Shown here: piece by piece, positions 63,043-64,000 of the stretch
Position numbering within the stretch: position 1 is the first letter of the stretch
Layout: the number at the start of each line of letters is the position of its first letter
DNA from: Helianthus annuus
Lineage: Eukaryota; Streptophyta; Magnoliopsida; Asterales; Asteraceae
DNA length: 64,000 nucleotides
Direction of reading: 5' to 3'
Assembly (NCBI RefSeq): GCF_002127325.2
Contig: NC_035436.2
Coordinates: forward strand, 112,367,591-112,431,590
Made by a program: the position numbers and the translations under genes
Notes under the pieces: model-generated
Databases searched by the model: none
What the model was told of the DNA's origin: nothing
Seen by the model: only the letters and a program-made list of their open reading frames with translations

Positions 63043-64000
63043 ATGGCTTCATCATTGAAAAACATGTCCACGGCAATGTCTGCAGTCACCTCGTCCCAGA
63101 ACATTCTGCCTCCACCACCGGCAGGATCCCAGAAGAATGCTGAGAAGAGACAAACTCCTACTAATTCTAAAACTCCATCTCCTTCTGCTATGAATTCTTA
63201 TATTCCCAGTACTAGTGATGTATTTACTTTGATTTTGCAGATGAAGGATCGTATGCAGCGGCAGGATGAAACTAACGAAAGGATCCTCAGGGAAATTGGA
63301 GATCTCAAAAGACAAAAGAAAGCGGTAGAGGATCATTCTCCACTGATGCCCAAATCCTTGAGCTTTGATACTCCAATGATTACTTCTCAGCCATCAGGAA
63401 TTCCAGACGTGCAAATCATGGGAGAATCAAGAGGATTGCACCACGGATCGACAGCAATGACTCAGGCATTAGGGTCACACTTCCAGCCGGCAGGATCCTA
63501 CCCCCAGCATTTGGGATCCTTCGTGAATCCGGGAGCCTATCCGGGGGCACAGCAGTTTCAAGGATCCTACTTTGTTCCAGGATCATTCCAGGGCCAAGGA
63601 TCCTCCTTTGTTTCAGGATTATCCCAGGTTCAAGGATCCTCCTTCGTTCCAGGATCATCCCAGACACCAGGATCCTTCCAGATGCCAGGATCCCTAAAAA
63701 GTTTGCAAACAGGAAGTCTAGATGTCCATCAAGGGGACTTCATTCCAATGCAGAGCATTGCTTCCACTGGTCCCTCCGTTGTTCCAGAATCCCAGCAATA
63801 TGGATTCCCTAACTTGAACCCAATGGGAGGTAACACTTTAAATAATTATCCCACCACTAACCATGGATTCATGCAGGATACAGGTACCAATCATGCTATG
63901 GCCAGGGAGTTGCAGAAGCTAAAAGATATGATCTCAAGTGTTCCAGGGGTAGTCAAGCCTATCCCAGAGATTGCAGATGGAAGCCACAAGGTATCTCGCT
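63043..64000 (+). CDS. gag: Tat5 gag, 5' part (open to window end)
   Basis: It starts MASSLKNMS at 63043. I read it codon by codon to 64000 without a stop (about 319 residues): the Pro/Ser-rich N terminus, the DETNERILREIGDLKRQKK coiled-coil-like segment, three repeat units (QFQGSYFVPGS, GQGSSFVSGLSQ, VQGSSFVPGSSQ) and the LKDMISSVPGVVKPIPEI stretch before the capsid-like domain. The rest lies beyond the window. It resembles Tat1 more closely than Tat3. Confidence 0.88.
   Translation, partial: MASSLKNMSTAMSAVTSSQNILPPPPAGSQKNAEKRQTPTNSKTPSPSAMNSYIPSTSDVFTLILQMKDRMQRQDETNERILREIGDLKRQKKAVEDHSPLMPKSLSFDTPMITSQPSGIPDVQIMGESRGLHHGSTAMTQALGSHFQPAGSYPQHLGSFVNPGAYPGAQQFQGSYFVPGSFQGQGSSFVSGLSQVQGSSFVPGSSQTPGSFQMPGSLKSLQTGSLDVHQGDFIPMQSIASTGPSVVPESQQYGFPNLNPMGGNTLNNYPTTNHGFMQDTGTNHAMARELQKLKDMISSVPGVVKPIPEIADGSHKVSR

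Larger units (their letters stand above)
60033..64000 (+). mobile_element. Tat5: Tat-lineage element, 5' part, running off the window
   Basis: The 5' LTR is 60033-60399 plus 62606-62965 (about 727 bp after removing Chr3), of the Tat1 subfamily. Then come the PBS (62969-62986, perfect tRNA-Lys type) and an open gag from 63043. It was inserted in the Chr2' LTR after ATCAT (60028-60032). Confidence 0.9.

Overview
This window looks like a plant heterochromatic or intergenic block made almost entirely of nested Ty3/gypsy LTR retrotransposons. I see no host gene, tRNA, rRNA or CRISPR array. Plant origin follows from three things: Tat-lineage elements with a second (archaeal-type) RNase H, chromodomain integrases of the Tekay/Del type, and primer-binding sites matching plant tRNA-Lys(CUU) and tRNA-iMet. 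The LTR styles resemble those I associate with Asteraceae, but that is a weak inference from memory.

Working labels. Tat-lineage copies: TatP (oldest pol fragment, 26828-29158), Tat0 (1-722, 11468-13489, 24183-26827), Tat1 (723-11467, complete and apparently intact), Tat2 (13490-24182, minus strand, complete but mutated), Tat3 (29159-39902), Tat4 (shares the LTR at 39186-39902 with Tat3, runs to 44468) and Tat5 (60033 to the window end, split by Chr3). Chromovirus copies: Chr2 (minus strand, 44469-46268 plus 55770-58152, truncated), Chr1 (46269-55764, minus strand, recent, non-autonomous), Chr2' (58521-60032, an LTR copy inside a duplicated segment) and Chr3 (60400-62600, a solo LTR).

Insertion order read from interruptions and target-site duplications: Tat0 and Tat3 both lie in TatP pol; Tat1 lies in Tat0 gag (TSD TGTGG); Tat2 lies in Tat0 RNase H (TSD CCCAT/CCTAT); Chr2 lies in Tat4 second RNase H; Chr1 lies in the Chr2 LTR (TSD GAAAC). 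A segment equal to 44101-45963 recurs at 58153-60032, consistent with a tandem duplication of about 14 kb. Tat5 entered that second copy, and Chr3 entered the Tat5 LTR (TSD AAATA).

A Tat element here is organised as LTR, tRNA-Lys PBS, gag-protease, a TAG in a leaky TMV-like context, then RT, RNase H, second RNase H and integrase, then a 3.3-kb 3' region. That 3' region holds tandem repeats, small conserved hairpins, and on the opposite strand a four-exon gene with its own TATA box, followed by the PPT and LTR. Tat1 has identical LTRs and open gag-pro and pol frames, so it is a candidate active copy. The most unusual signals are: the spliced antisense gene, with its conserved promoter and a compensatory-mutation-supported RNA structure downstream; the saturation of Tat elements with GGATC words; different short CG-containing word arrays in each chromovirus LTR; and Chr1, a young element that has lost protease and the front of RT at an LTR-derived patch.
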